Part shown: piece after piece, positions 1 through 7,915 of the stretch
How positions within the stretch are numbered: position 1 is the stretch's first letter
Layout of the letters: every line of letters starts with the position of its first letter
Source: Collinsella sp.
GTDB taxonomy: Bacteria; Actinomycetota; Coriobacteriia; Coriobacteriales; Coriobacteriaceae
Reading direction: 5' to 3'
DNA: 36,008 nucleotides
NCBI GenBank assembly: GCA_019414055.1
Contig: DXMV01000016.1
Location: 1 to 36,008, forward strand
Notes under the pieces: generated by a model
Told to the model about the DNA's origin: nothing
The model's input: the letters and a program-made list of their open reading frames with translations, nothing else
Database searches by the model: none
Program-made: the position numbers and the translations under genes

Positions 1-85
1 GGACTGTAGAGCAGCAAACTTAACCCGCGCCAGCCGGCCCCGGAGACCCTCCCGGAGGGCCAAAAAATTATTTTCAAAAAAGTTG

Positions 86-115
86 TTGCGCGCCGGACAG
101 ACTTCTGTGTATACT
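86..115 (+). promoter_or_regulatory. Putative promoter of tRNA-Asp
   Basis: A -35-like TTGCGC (86-91) is followed after 18 bp by a good -10 box TATACT (110-115), placing the transcription start about 40 bases ahead of the tRNA. The -35 match is weak. The sequence to the left (1-80) holds a small hairpin around 50-62 and no gene. Confidence 0.5.
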
Positions 116-161
116 AATCCCCGCAGCGCACGCGAGCGGAAACAAACGCGAACGCCTGCCT

Positions 162-239
<78 letters not shown>

Positions 240-247
240 ACGCAATT

Positions 248-275
248 AAAGCCACGTCTTCGGACGTGGCTTTTT
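248..275 (+). terminator. Rho-independent terminator of tRNA-Asp
   Basis: A perfect 8-bp stem GCCACGTC/GACGTGGC closes on a stable TTCG tetraloop (259-262) and is followed by TTTTT. The spacing, starting 9 bases past the CCA end, fits termination of the tRNA transcript. Confidence 0.9.
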
Positions 276-394
276 GCGTTTGATGCACTTTGTTTCGATA
301 GAACGATCGCCCTGGCGCATCTTCGCCCAGAATCCCCGCCCCTTCGGGAACGCAAGTAAAATCTAATAAGCATATCTGTCTAAACAACAGCTTT

Positions 395-438
395 GTTGCG
401 CAACACCTGTTCAACGAGACAGGGGGTTAGGTTATACT
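395..438 (+). promoter_or_regulatory. Promoter and possible operator of the Rrf2-family gene
   Basis: TTCAAC (410-415) and TATACT (433-438) are separated by 17 bp, a good housekeeping-sigma promoter. It would give a leader of roughly 155 bases before the Rrf2 start. A perfect 10-bp palindrome GTTGCGCAAC (395-404) lies just upstream of the -35 and is a candidate regulator site. The remaining intergenic bases (276-394 and 439-598) show no gene or RNA that I recognise. Confidence 0.55.
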
Positions 439-598
439 AAATTGCACTGTAGGCCGCATCTGATGCATTTCGCTCCAAGCGCGGCACTCAGTGGATATCC
501 GATTTACCATTTGGATGTCCTAGCGGTCATTTAGCGTCTCGACACAAGCTCGGCCCCGGAGCTCGTTCGAGCTGTTCGTATTCCTTGAAAGGGGAAAA

Positions 599-1084
599 AT
601 GGACATATCGAGGAAGACTGATTACGCCCTTCGTATGCTGGCGATGCTTGCCGAGGATCCGGAGCGTTTGCTTTCTGTTCGCACCGCTGCCGAAGAGGTC
701 AATGTCCCGTATTCGTTTGCCCGTTCGATTCAGCACGGTTTGGTCCAGGCCGGTATTGTGGAGAGCCTGCGTGGCGTCCACGGTGGCATGCGTCTCAAGG
801 TCAGTCCGGACGACGTTACCATTCGTCAGGTCGTCGAGGCCGTTCAGGGCCCTATGGTTATGAATGATTGCACCGCACCCGATGGCGACTGTGCGCGCAT
901 GGGCACGTGCTGCTATCATCCCCTGTGGGCCGGAGCTCAAGCATTGATGCGCGACTACCTCGATTCCGTTTCGCTCGGCGACATCGTCGCTCACCGCCAG
1001 TTCCCGGCCGTCGATCCCAAGTTCGCCGACCGCGAAGCGTTTCCCGAGTACGCCACCTGTGCGTATACATGCCGGGAGGAATAG
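599..1084 (+). CDS. Rrf2-family transcriptional regulator with Fe-S-type cysteines
   Basis: A 161-residue winged-helix regulator. The N terminus MDISRKTDYALRML and the helix-turn-helix around residues 25-60, followed by the GGxRL wing near 62-66, are typical of the Rrf2 group (IscR, NsrR, RsrR). Cysteines at 91, 98 and 104 (plus 105) sit where IscR/NsrR place their cluster ligands (C-x6-C-x5-C), so the protein probably binds an Fe-S cluster and senses redox, NO or iron-sulfur status. Two further cysteines near the C terminus (154, 158) are unusual. The ATG has a good ribosome site (GAAAGGGG). The next gene starts 22 bases after the stop, so it is likely co-transcribed with the MutY-like gene. 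The signal sensed cannot be decided from sequence. Confidence 0.9.
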   Translation: MDISRKTDYALRMLAMLAEDPERLLSVRTAAEEVNVPYSFARSIQHGLVQAGIVESLRGVHGGMRLKVSPDDVTIRQVVEAVQGPMVMNDCTAPDGDCARMGTCCYHPLWAGAQALMRDYLDSVSLGDIVAHRQFPAVDPKFADREAFPEYATCAYTCREE

Positions 1085-1105
1085 CGCCGCATAAGGAGCA
1101 TAGAT

Positions 1106-2011
1106 ATGATTCAGGACCCCTTTCGTTCGATGATTCGTTCGGAAGGGGTCCTGCGTTATCGCGACCTTCCGTGGCGCCGCACGCGCGATCCGTACATCAT
1201 TTGGCTTTCCGAGGTCATGTTGCAGCAAACACAGGTGCCACGCGTGGAGACGCGTATGCCGGCGTGGCTCGATCGCTTTCCGACCGTGCAGGCGCTTGCC
1301 CAAGCCGCGCCTTCCGATGTTTTGGACGCTTGGCAGGGCATGGGCTACAACCGACGCGCTCTGGCGCTCCACAAGGCCGCTCAGCGCGTTGTGGAGGACT
1401 GGGACGGTGAGTTTCCGCGTGAGACGCGTGACTTGGTCGCTCTGCCTGGTATTGGCCCGGCAACGGCGCAAGGTATCCGGTCGTTTGCGTTTGACCTTCC
1501 AGGCGTGTATCTGGAGACCAACGTGCGCACGGTCTTTCTGCATCACTTCTTTCCCGATGTACCGGCTGTTCCCGACCGCGAGCTGGTGCCGCTGATTCAG
1601 GCGGCCTGTCCGGCGGTCCCCGGTGCGGCGACCGACGAGATCGCTCCCTTTGCCGTGCCGCTCGATGATGCCGACACGCCGCGCGCGTGGTATTACGCGT
1701 TGCTGGATTACGGCGCATATCTAAAAAAGACGTTGCCCAATCCGTCCAGGCGCTCGGCGGGCTATAGCCGTCAATCAAAGTTTGAGGGCTCACGTCGCCA
1801 AAAGCGCGCGCATATCGTGCGCATGTTGCTGGCAGCGCGCGATGGCCAACCGGCGGGGATTACGCTTGCTGATGCCGTGGTGGGCGTTAACGATATGGAA
1901 GCGGCGGCTGGGCGCGGGCCGGTCGAGCGCGAGCTTGTCGCGGGCATTCTGGCCGACCTGGAGCGTGAGGGCTTTTGCCGAGCCGAGGGCGATCGCTGGC
2001 TGAGCATTTAG
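1106..2011 (+). CDS. MutY-like HhH-GPD DNA glycosylase lacking the Fe-S cluster
   Basis: A 301-residue base-excision-repair glycosylase of the HhH-GPD fold. MutY hallmarks include WLSEVMLQQTQV, with the catalytic Glu at residue 36, and a helix-hairpin-helix LPGIGPATA at 113-121. Two features are abnormal. The position that holds the catalytic Asp in MutY (25 residues into the LPG motif, no gap needed) is Glu137 in YLETNVRTV. The four-cysteine [4Fe-4S] loop that normally follows the glycosylase core is absent; the matching segment near 195-225 has no cysteine. There is also no room for the C-terminal NUDIX-like 8-oxoG recognition domain in its normal length, only about 75 residues following the core. 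It may be an adenine glycosylase of a divergent clade or have another substrate. SD AGGAG precedes the ATG. It lies between an Fe-S regulator and rubrerythrin. Confidence 0.8.
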   Translation: MIQDPFRSMIRSEGVLRYRDLPWRRTRDPYIIWLSEVMLQQTQVPRVETRMPAWLDRFPTVQALAQAAPSDVLDAWQGMGYNRRALALHKAAQRVVEDWDGEFPRETRDLVALPGIGPATAQGIRSFAFDLPGVYLETNVRTVFLHHFFPDVPAVPDRELVPLIQAACPAVPGAATDEIAPFAVPLDDADTPRAWYYALLDYGAYLKKTLPNPSRRSAGYSRQSKFEGSRRQKRAHIVRMLLAARDGQPAGITLADAVVGVNDMEAAAGRGPVERELVAGILADLEREGFCRAEGDRWLSI

Positions 2012-2016
2012 CCCGT

Positions 2017-2054
2017 GGAAATCTGAAGAACAGGATTGTAAGGTTTAGATTTCC
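2017..2054. promoter_or_regulatory. Inverted repeat upstream of rubrerythrin
   Basis: Perfect 8-bp arms GGAAATCT (2017-2024) and AGATTTCC (2047-2054) flank a 22-bp spacer in the gap between the MutY-like gene and rubrerythrin. This could be an operator controlling a separate rubrerythrin promoter or a weak RNA hairpin. No clear -10/-35 pair was found nearby. Confidence 0.35.
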
Positions 2055-2125
2055 GACATGAGGGCATCCTAAAGACGAGGCCGCTCGAAGCCTACGGGCG
2101 GCATGCGTTGAAGGGAAGTACACCT

Positions 2126-2665
2126 ATGGATTTTGAGAATTCCCAAACCAAGAAGAACCTCGAGACCGCTTTTGCCGGTGAGTCCCAGGCACACACCAAG
2201 TATCGCTACTATGCCTCCAAGGCAAAGAAGGACGGCTACGTTCAGATCTCGAACATCTTTGCCGAGACGGCTGGCAACGAGTCCGAGCACGCCAAACTGT
2301 GGTTTAAGTATCTGCACGATGGCGCCGTCCCCGATACCCTGGACAATTTGCGCGATGCCGCCGCGGGTGAGAACTACGAGTGGACCACGATGTACGACGA
2401 GTTTGCCAAGACCGCCGAGGAAGAGGGCTTTGCCGAGATTGCCGCAAAGTTCCGTGGTGTCGCCGCCGTCGAGAAGGCCCACGAGGAGCGCTACAACAAG
2501 CTCGTCGAGCGCATCGAGTCGGGCGAGGTGTTTGAGCGTGAGGGCGTAAAGGTGTGGAAGTGCCTGAACTGCGGACATCTGCACGTTGGTGCCGAGGCAC
2601 CTGAGGTGTGCCCGGTGTGTAACCACCCCAAGGCGTACTTTGAGGAGCAGGTGGTGAACTACTAG
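2126..2665 (+). CDS. rbr: Rubrerythrin
   Basis: A 179-residue peroxide-scavenging diiron protein that reduces hydrogen peroxide in anaerobes with electrons from rubredoxin or NADH-linked donors. The N-terminal four-helix ferritin-like domain (about 1-140) carries the metal-binding Glu and ExxH motifs (AGESQAHTKY near 18-27, NESEHAK, EKAHEERY). The C-terminal rubredoxin-like domain has two CxxC pairs, KCLNCG and VCPVCN, for one Fe. I place the start at the ATG with GAAGGGA upstream rather than at an in-frame TTG 18 bases earlier, because the family begins MDFENSQT-like. It is downstream of an Fe-S regulator and a DNA glycosylase, fitting an oxidative-stress group, and is followed by a terminator-bearing repeat. 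Confidence 0.95.
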   Translation: MDFENSQTKKNLETAFAGESQAHTKYRYYASKAKKDGYVQISNIFAETAGNESEHAKLWFKYLHDGAVPDTLDNLRDAAAGENYEWTTMYDEFAKTAEEEGFAEIAAKFRGVAAVEKAHEERYNKLVERIESGEVFEREGVKVWKCLNCGHLHVGAEAPEVCPVCNHPKAYFEEQVVNY

Positions 2666-2686
2666 CGCGTGACGCTAGCGTGAGCT

Positions 2687-2851
2687 GGGCCGGGAGGGCC
2701 GGACTACCTTCCCTCCTCGCTCACGGCTTCGCAGGGTCGCGTTGAGGGAAGGTAATCCGGCCCTCCCGGCCCGCTTTGGGTCGTCGCGTGCTCGTTACGG
2801 AAAAGCTGATAAGAAGTTTGTGTGCCGCCCCGATAGGGGCGGCACGTTTTT
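2687..2851 (+). repeat. Large hairpin element, copy 1 (with terminator)
   Basis: Arms at 2687-2715 and 2744-2772 form a 29-bp stem with one mismatch around a 28-base loop. They are followed by about 50 bases of spacer and then the terminator at 2822-2851. A second copy lies at 3595-3763. The loop, the stem next to the loop, the spacer and the terminator are nearly identical between copies. The outer stem differs in sequence yet stays complementary in both. This unit fills most of the gap after rubrerythrin. Confidence 0.85.
2822..2851 (+). terminator. Rho-independent terminator after rubrerythrin
   Basis: A perfect 10-bp stem GTGCCGCCCC/GGGGCGGCAC with loop GATA is followed by GTTTTT. It forms the downstream end of hairpin element copy 1. 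Confidence 0.9.
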
Positions 2852-2943
2852 GTATGGGGGCTGGTTGGGACGGCACCGTTCATGGGTGGGGTACACTGGG
2901 TAGCGACTTTTAGTTTATCTACTACCTGATGGGGTGTTTTTGT

Positions 2944-3576
2944 ATGGGTAAGAAGTCTCGGGCTCGGGTTGCTGCGGCGGGAACTCGCAAGGATCCTGGC
3001 CGTCGGGTTGCCGAGGGTAAAAAGGTCGATCGTGCCGAGAAAGACAAGAAGGTCGGCGCGCATGCTCATCCTGAGTGGGCGCCTCATTTGAATTCGGCTA
3101 GTGAGGATTTGACTGCCAAGTTGTTTACTCTGGTCGAGGTCATCTTGGGCGTGGTGCCCGTGGTGGTCATTGGCTTGTTCCTGGCCTCTAAGGATGCCAC
3201 GAGCGTGGATAAGCTCACCGATGTCTTTTCTCAGGACCCCTCGATGGTGGTCACGTTTATCTCTGCGTGCTTGCAGCCGTTTGTAGCGTACATGCTGTAC
3301 ATGATTTATCGCAAATACTGCGAGGGCGATGCGGGCTTTGCCGCCGGCAACTTGATCGGCCTCTTGTGCTCCGAGATTTTGCTGCTCAATATTCCCGGCG
3401 TCATCGGCATGGGCATCTTGTTGTGGCGTGTCTGGCGCAATGTTGCTCCGCACTTTGAGAGCTGGTTGTTTGAGCGCCGTGCAATGGGCGTGCTGGTTGA
3501 TATCGCGGGTTCGCTCGTGATCCTTGCCCTGGCGTTTTTGTGTGCCACCGCAGCTCGAGGCCTTGCGGGCATGTAA
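2944..3576 (+). CDS. Predicted multi-spanning membrane protein, function unknown
   Basis: A 210-residue protein with a lysine/arginine-rich cytosolic N terminus (about 1-45, MGKKSRARVAA and many K/R) followed by about four to five hydrophobic segments (LFTLVEVILGVVPVVVIGLFL, a segment around VTFISACLQPFVAYMLYMI, a long pair around GNLIGLLCSEILLLNIPGVI, and a C-terminal one ending ALAFLCATAA). I do not recognise the family. An in-frame ATG 15 bases upstream would add MGCFC; the later ATG is preferred because the basic MGKKSR start looks more natural and GGGG lies upstream at a workable distance. The gene is bounded on both sides by copies of the same hairpin-terminator element, so it appears to be its own transcription unit. 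Confidence 0.75.
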   Translation: MGKKSRARVAAAGTRKDPGRRVAEGKKVDRAEKDKKVGAHAHPEWAPHLNSASEDLTAKLFTLVEVILGVVPVVVIGLFLASKDATSVDKLTDVFSQDPSMVVTFISACLQPFVAYMLYMIYRKYCEGDAGFAAGNLIGLLCSEILLLNIPGVIGMGILLWRVWRNVAPHFESWLFERRAMGVLVDIAGSLVILALAFLCATAARGLAGM

Positions 3577-3594
3577 TCTGTCTTTGCCGACTGC

Positions 3595-3763
3595 GGAGCG
3601 CGGGGCGGGGAGATGCCTTTCCCTCTCGCTCACGGCTCCGCAGGGTCGCGTGAGGCAAGGGCATCTCCCCGCCCCGCGCTCCGGCGTTGGGACGTCGCGT
3701 GCTTGCTACAGAAGAGCTGATTAGAAGTTTGTGTGCCGCCCCCTTTGGGGCGGCACGTTTTTT
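3595..3763 (+). repeat. Large hairpin element, copy 2 (with terminator)
   Basis: Arms at 3595-3625 and 3652-3682 form a 31-bp stem with one G-U pair and one mismatch around a 26-base loop (3626-3651). The loop and the downstream spacer closely match copy 1 at 2687-2851. The outer stem is built from different bases that have changed on both strands together. It ends in a terminator at 3733-3763. Confidence 0.85.
3733..3763 (+). terminator. Rho-independent terminator after the 2944-3576 gene
   Basis: Stem GTGCCGCCCC/GGGGCGGCAC around CTTT, followed by G and six T. Nearly identical to the terminator at 2822-2851. The following 250 bases (3764-4014) hold no recognisable gene; a weak promoter TTGTCG-17 bp-GATGCT (3948-3976) may serve the next gene. 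Confidence 0.9.
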
Positions 3764-4014
3764 GTGGGGTCCCTGTCTTCACATTTTCCGTCAAGCTTTT
3801 GGTTAGGTTTTGGTTAGTTGGCTTGGTGGTGGAGGGCCAAAAGATTGTTATCGGAAAAAGCTCAGAGAAAGTGCCGGTAGGGGAGTTGTTGAGCTTTTCG
3901 ACAGCTTTTGGGCAAAAGAAACTTTGTGGCTATTGCCGGCGATTGTGTTGTCGCGGTCATGGCGATGCGGGATGCTGGGCACAAGCGTCGAATGCTCCGA
4001 TTTTGGAGGCCAGC

Positions 4015-4437
4015 ATGGACCTGTTTCTTGAGACCCCGCAGCAACAAGCCGAGCGCATGTTGCGCCAACAGCAACGGCTTATGGAGATGCAAATGCAAGG
4101 GGCGGCCGTCCAGCCTCCTGCACAAAACGCCGCACATGCGGTATCGTCTGCGGGCGGATCGGCGCCAGAGAACTATTCCGTACAACAAGATTCATATGCG
4201 CAGGAGCTTGTGTTCGACAAGCGCCGCACGCGTCACCGTCGCGTGGGCCAGCGCCTGCGCACGTTAGCGATGATTGTGCTCATTCCGTTAGGACTTGCGG
4301 CGATTTTCTTGGTCTCGTATGCGCTCACCTGCATTCTCAACGGTGCCTCGCCCAGTGAAGTGCTCCAGCATCTGTCAGCCCTCGGCCAGCGCCTAGGCGA
4401 TGTCATAACAACCATCCGCGCCGGCTGGGAGAGTTAG
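4015..4437 (+). CDS. Small single-pass membrane protein, function unknown
   Basis: A 140-residue protein. The start is fixed by a strong GGAGG seven bases before the ATG. Residues 1-60 are Gln-rich (QQQAERMLRQQQRLMEMQMQ) and probably helical or coiled-coil. A basic patch (DKRRTRHRRVGQRLR) is followed by one hydrophobic span (LAMIVLIPLGLAAIFLVSYALTCIL written here only in part: about residues 88-112) and a short C-terminal amphipathic stretch. The arrangement suggests a cytosolic N terminus, with positive-inside residues before the membrane span. I do not recognise the family. It is transcribed towards rmuC, 124 bases away, with no obvious terminator between. Confidence 0.7.
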   Translation: MDLFLETPQQQAERMLRQQQRLMEMQMQGAAVQPPAQNAAHAVSSAGGSAPENYSVQQDSYAQELVFDKRRTRHRRVGQRLRTLAMIVLIPLGLAAIFLVSYALTCILNGASPSEVLQHLSALGQRLGDVITTIRAGWES

Positions 4438-4561
4438 CGTTTTAGTACCTGGGGCCCAAAATCCATTTGCTCGATTGCCGTGGAGCGCCCGGTGCGTGTG
4501 GCGGGGTAAGATTGATCGCGGTTTTGATTGATAATCGATTGGGTTTGTTGGGCGGAAGTCT

Positions 4562-5917
4562 ATGTCTGCTATTGATATTGCGCTTGTTGTGATTGCCTTG
4601 GTGGCGGTGGGAGTTGCTGTGGTTTGCGCCCTGCAGCTTAAAGACCTTCGTGCCGAGTTGCGAGAGCGTGGCGGCAACGGCGCGGAGACGCTCGCGGCGC
4701 TCGAGCAGGCCAACAACGCGCTCGATGCCCTCAACGTCGCGCTGGCAGAAACCCGCCGCACGGCAAATGCCATCGCGCAACAGCAGACAACCGATGCGGC
4801 CGTGGAGCAGCAACGCTACCTGACCATCGCGCGAGAGTTCTCGCAGGCCGGCGACCGTATGGATGACCTGCGCCGCGAGACGGCCCAACAGCTCGGCGCC
4901 AACCGCGAGGGCATCGAGCAGCGCCTGGACAAGGTGCGTGAGACGGTCGATGCCCAGCTGGGCGCCATCCGCAAGGACAACAACGTACAGCTCGATCAGA
5001 TGCGCGCGACAGTGGACGAGAAACTTTCCCGTACGCTCAACGATCGCCTGTCTGCATCGTTTAAGCAGGTGAGCGACCAGCTCGAGGCCGTGTACAAGGG
5101 GTTGGGCGATATGCAGTCCATTGCCACCGGCGTGGGCGACCTTAAGCGCGTGCTGGGCAACGTCAAGGCGCGCGGCATTTTGGGTGAGGTGCAGCTGGGA
5201 GCGATCCTGGCGGACATCCTCACGCCCGACCAGTACCTGGAAAACGTCGCCACCAAGCCCGGCGCCTCGGAGCGCGTTGAGTTTGCCGTCAAGCTACCGG
5301 TAGACGAGGGCGATCCCGTGCTGCTGCCGATCGACTCCAAGTTCCCGGGCGACGCGTACGAGCATCTGCTCGATGCCCAGGAGTCGGGCGACGCGGAGGC
5401 TGTCGCTGCCGCGCGTAAGACGCTCGATATGATGGTCAAGCGCGAGGCAAAGGACATCTGCGACAAGTACCTGAGCGTGCCCGCGACCACCAACTTTGGC
5501 ATCCTATTCGTTCCGTTTGAGAGCCTGTACGCCGAGGTCGTCACGCGCCCCGGTCTTATCGAGACCCTGGGCCGCGACTATCACGTCAACGTTGCCGGCC
5601 CCAGCACCATGGCCGTCATCCTCAACAGCCTGCAGATGAGCTACCAGACGTTTAAGTTGCAAAAACGCACCGATGACGTGCTGCGCGTACTTTCCGCCGT
5701 CAAGGCCGAGCTGCCGCGCTACCAGGCGGCGCTGCGTCGTGCCCAGCAGCAGATTGAGACCGCGGGCAAAACAGTCGAGGGCATTATCACCACACGCACC
5801 AACGTTATGGAGCGCAAACTCAAGGATATCGACGCGCTGGAAGACGCGCGGGAGGCCGACGAGATTTTGGGCTTGGAGTCCGCAGGGTTACTCGCGGGCC
5901 AGGAGGACGAGGACTAG
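4562..5917 (+). CDS. rmuC: RmuC family DNA recombination protein
   Basis: A 451-residue protein of the RmuC family, which limits inversion at short inverted repeats and is thought to act as a nuclease on DNA structures. A single N-terminal hydrophobic helix (residues 3-25, ALVVIALVAVGVAVVCALQL) would anchor it to the membrane. A long coiled-coil (about 28-160, rich in E, Q, R, A) follows, then the conserved RmuC core from about 180 to 420, including ARGILGEVQLGAILADIL, the segment LPIDSKFPGDAYEHLLDA and FVPFESLYAEV. The length is normal. The ATG has GCGGAAG upstream. Its role is of interest here because the flanking DNA is unusually rich in inverted repeats. Confidence 0.93.
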   Translation: MSAIDIALVVIALVAVGVAVVCALQLKDLRAELRERGGNGAETLAALEQANNALDALNVALAETRRTANAIAQQQTTDAAVEQQRYLTIAREFSQAGDRMDDLRRETAQQLGANREGIEQRLDKVRETVDAQLGAIRKDNNVQLDQMRATVDEKLSRTLNDRLSASFKQVSDQLEAVYKGLGDMQSIATGVGDLKRVLGNVKARGILGEVQLGAILADILTPDQYLENVATKPGASERVEFAVKLPVDEGDPVLLPIDSKFPGDAYEHLLDAQESGDAEAVAAARKTLDMMVKREAKDICDKYLSVPATTNFGILFVPFESLYAEVVTRPGLIETLGRDYHVNVAGPSTMAVILNSLQMSYQTFKLQKRTDDVLRVLSAVKAELPRYQAALRRAQQQIETAGKTVEGIITTRTNVMERKLKDIDALEDAREADEILGLESAGLLAGQEDED

Positions 5918-5984
5918 CCGCAACGGACGGCGGCGCGCCGGCGTAAACGCGGGGCGCGGGCGCTTTTCGCGTCGCATTTGTCAC

Positions 5985-6015
5985 TTGACTGAAGCGCGCT
6001 TCAATGTGCAACAAT
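5985..6015 (+). promoter_or_regulatory. Promoter with embedded palindrome ahead of the ABC exporter
   Basis: A TTGACT -35 (5985-5990) is immediately followed by the perfect 14-bp palindrome TGAAGCGCGCTTCA (5990-6003), which shares its first base with the -35 and fills the space before a weak -10-like region (around 6007-6015). An operator between -35 and -10 is typical of repression by TetR/MarR-type proteins or activation by MerR-type proteins. No such regulator gene is adjacent. Confidence 0.5.
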
Positions 6016-6049
6016 GGCCTCTCGCCCTATCAGACGCGAAAGGAAGCCC

Positions 6050-7852
6050 ATGTCTCAGAGAAGCACCAGTCCGCTCAAACGCTCTACCGTGCGCCGCACG
6101 CTGCAGCGTTTTTGGGATGTCACGCGCACGCAGCCGCTGATCGTCTTTCTCTCGGTGTTCTCGTCGGCGGGCTACATCTTTTTGCTCACGTTTGCCAACA
6201 CCTATGTGATGGCCCTCATCGTCGACCGCGTCCAGGCCGGCTCCGTGGCAGGCGACCAGGTGTTTGAGGTCTTTGGTCCTTACATTCTGGCGCTCGTGCT
6301 CGTTAACCTGGTAGGCCAGATCCTCTCCAAGCTGCAGGACTACACCGTTTACAAGCTCGAGATCGCGGGCAACTATCACCTGGCGCGCCTGTGCTTTGAC
6401 ACGCTCTCCAATCAATCCATGACATTCCACACCAGCCGATTTGGCGGATCGCTTGTGAGCCAGACGAGCCGTTTTATGAGCGGCTACACGGGCTTGGTCG
6501 ACGTGACGGTGTATTCGCTCATCCCTACCATCACCTCGGTCATCTGCACGGTGGCGGCGCTCGCCCCGGTGGTGCCCACATTTACCGTGATCCTGGTGGG
6601 CATCATGGTCGTCTACATCGCGTTTGTCTGGCTTATGTACAAGCGCATCATGCCGCTTTCGGCCGCGACGTCCGCCGCGCAAAACAAGCTTTCGGGCGTG
6701 CTGTCCGACGCGGTCACGAACATCCTGGCCGTCAAGACCTGCGGGCGCGAGGACTTTGAGCGCGACCTGTTCGATGCCGCCGACCGCGCCGCGCGCGATG
6801 CCGAAACGGTTTCGATGCACGCCATGATGCAGCGCAACTTTACGACCTCGGGCCTTATCGTCATCACCATGGCCGTGGTGAGCGTGTTCGTGGCGGGCGG
6901 CAACGCGTGGTTTGGCATCTCTGCCGGTGCGCTCGTCATGATCTTTACCTACACGTATAACCTCACCATGCGCCTGAACTACGTGAGCTCCATGATGCAG
7001 CGCATCAACCGCGCGCTGGGCGATGCGGCCGAGATGACGCGCGTGCTGGACGAGCCGCGTCTGGTGGCAGACGACGAGAACGCCCCCGAGCTCAAGGTGC
7101 GCGAGGGCGCGATTGATTTTGAGCACCTGAACTTTGCATATCGTGATGCCGCGGCGGGCGAGAGCGTGTTTCACGACTTGACGCTCCATGTGGCGGCGGG
7201 CCAGCGCGTGGGCCTGGTGGGCAAATCGGGCTCGGGCAAGACGACGCTCACCAAGCTGTTGCTGCGCCTGGACGACGTGCAGGGCGGCCGCGTGCTCGTG
7301 GACGGTCAGGACGTTTCGCGCTGCACGCAGCAGAGCCTGCGCCGCCAGGTTGCCTACGTGCCGCAGGAGGCGCTGCTGTTCCACCGCTCCATTCGCGAGA
7401 ATATCGCCTACGGCCGCCCCGACGCTACCGACGAGCAGATTCGCGAGGCTGCGCGCCTGGCCAACGCGACTGAGTTTATCGACCGCCTGCCCCATGGCTT
7501 TGACACCATGGTGGGCGAGCGCGGCGTTAAGCTCTCAGGAGGCCAGCGCCAGCGCGTGGCCATCGCCCGCGCCATCCTGACCGACGCGCCGATTCTGGTG
7601 CTCGACGAGGCGACCTCAGCCCTGGACAGCGAGTCCGAGGCGCTGGTGCAGGAGGCGCTCGAGAACCTGATGCGCGGCCGCACCTCCATTGTGGTGGCGC
7701 ATCGCCTGTCCACCGTGGCTGCGCTCGACCGCATCGTGGTGCTGGCGGATGGCGAGATTGTCGAGGACGGTACGCATGCGCAGCTTGTCGAGGCGGGCGG
7801 CGAGTACGCAAGCCTGTGGGGCCGCCAGACCGGCGCATTTTTGGAGGCTTAA
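6050..7852 (+). CDS. ABC exporter half-transporter (fused membrane and ATPase domains)
   Basis: A 600-residue type IV ABC exporter of the MsbA/LmrA shape. Six membrane helices lie in residues 25-320, followed by a nucleotide-binding domain from about 350. The NBD shows Walker A GKSGSGKTT, Q-loop AYVPQEALLFH, signature LSGGQRQR, Walker B ILVLDEATSALD and the H-loop VVAHRLST, so it should hydrolyse ATP as a homodimer or paired with another half. The ATG at 6050 is chosen because GAAAGGAAG sits just upstream; an in-frame ATG 36 bases earlier lacks a ribosome site. The substrate cannot be told. It stands alone under a palindrome-containing promoter, as expected for a drug- or stress-inducible exporter. 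Confidence 0.93.
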   Translation: MSQRSTSPLKRSTVRRTLQRFWDVTRTQPLIVFLSVFSSAGYIFLLTFANTYVMALIVDRVQAGSVAGDQVFEVFGPYILALVLVNLVGQILSKLQDYTVYKLEIAGNYHLARLCFDTLSNQSMTFHTSRFGGSLVSQTSRFMSGYTGLVDVTVYSLIPTITSVICTVAALAPVVPTFTVILVGIMVVYIAFVWLMYKRIMPLSAATSAAQNKLSGVLSDAVTNILAVKTCGREDFERDLFDAADRAARDAETVSMHAMMQRNFTTSGLIVITMAVVSVFVAGGNAWFGISAGALVMIFTYTYNLTMRLNYVSSMMQRINRALGDAAEMTRVLDEPRLVADDENAPELKVREGAIDFEHLNFAYRDAAAGESVFHDLTLHVAAGQRVGLVGKSGSGKTTLTKLLLRLDDVQGGRVLVDGQDVSRCTQQSLRRQVAYVPQEALLFHRSIRENIAYGRPDATDEQIREAARLANATEFIDRLPHGFDTMVGERGVKLSGGQRQRVAIARAILTDAPILVLDEATSALDSESEALVQEALENLMRGRTSIVVAHRLSTVAALDRIVVLADGEIVEDGTHAQLVEAGGEYASLWGRQTGAFLEA

Positions 7853-7915
7853 GGCCCCCGTACGTGGGACAATCGTTTCCGTGAAGTTATGTTTCTGCCG
7901 AGCCAAGGAGTCGTT

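Noticed and set aside
276..598. Small RNA gene between tRNA-Asp and the Rrf2 gene
   Set aside because: A promoter is present, but it points straight into the Rrf2 gene. No terminator or recognisable RNA fold was found in the leader.
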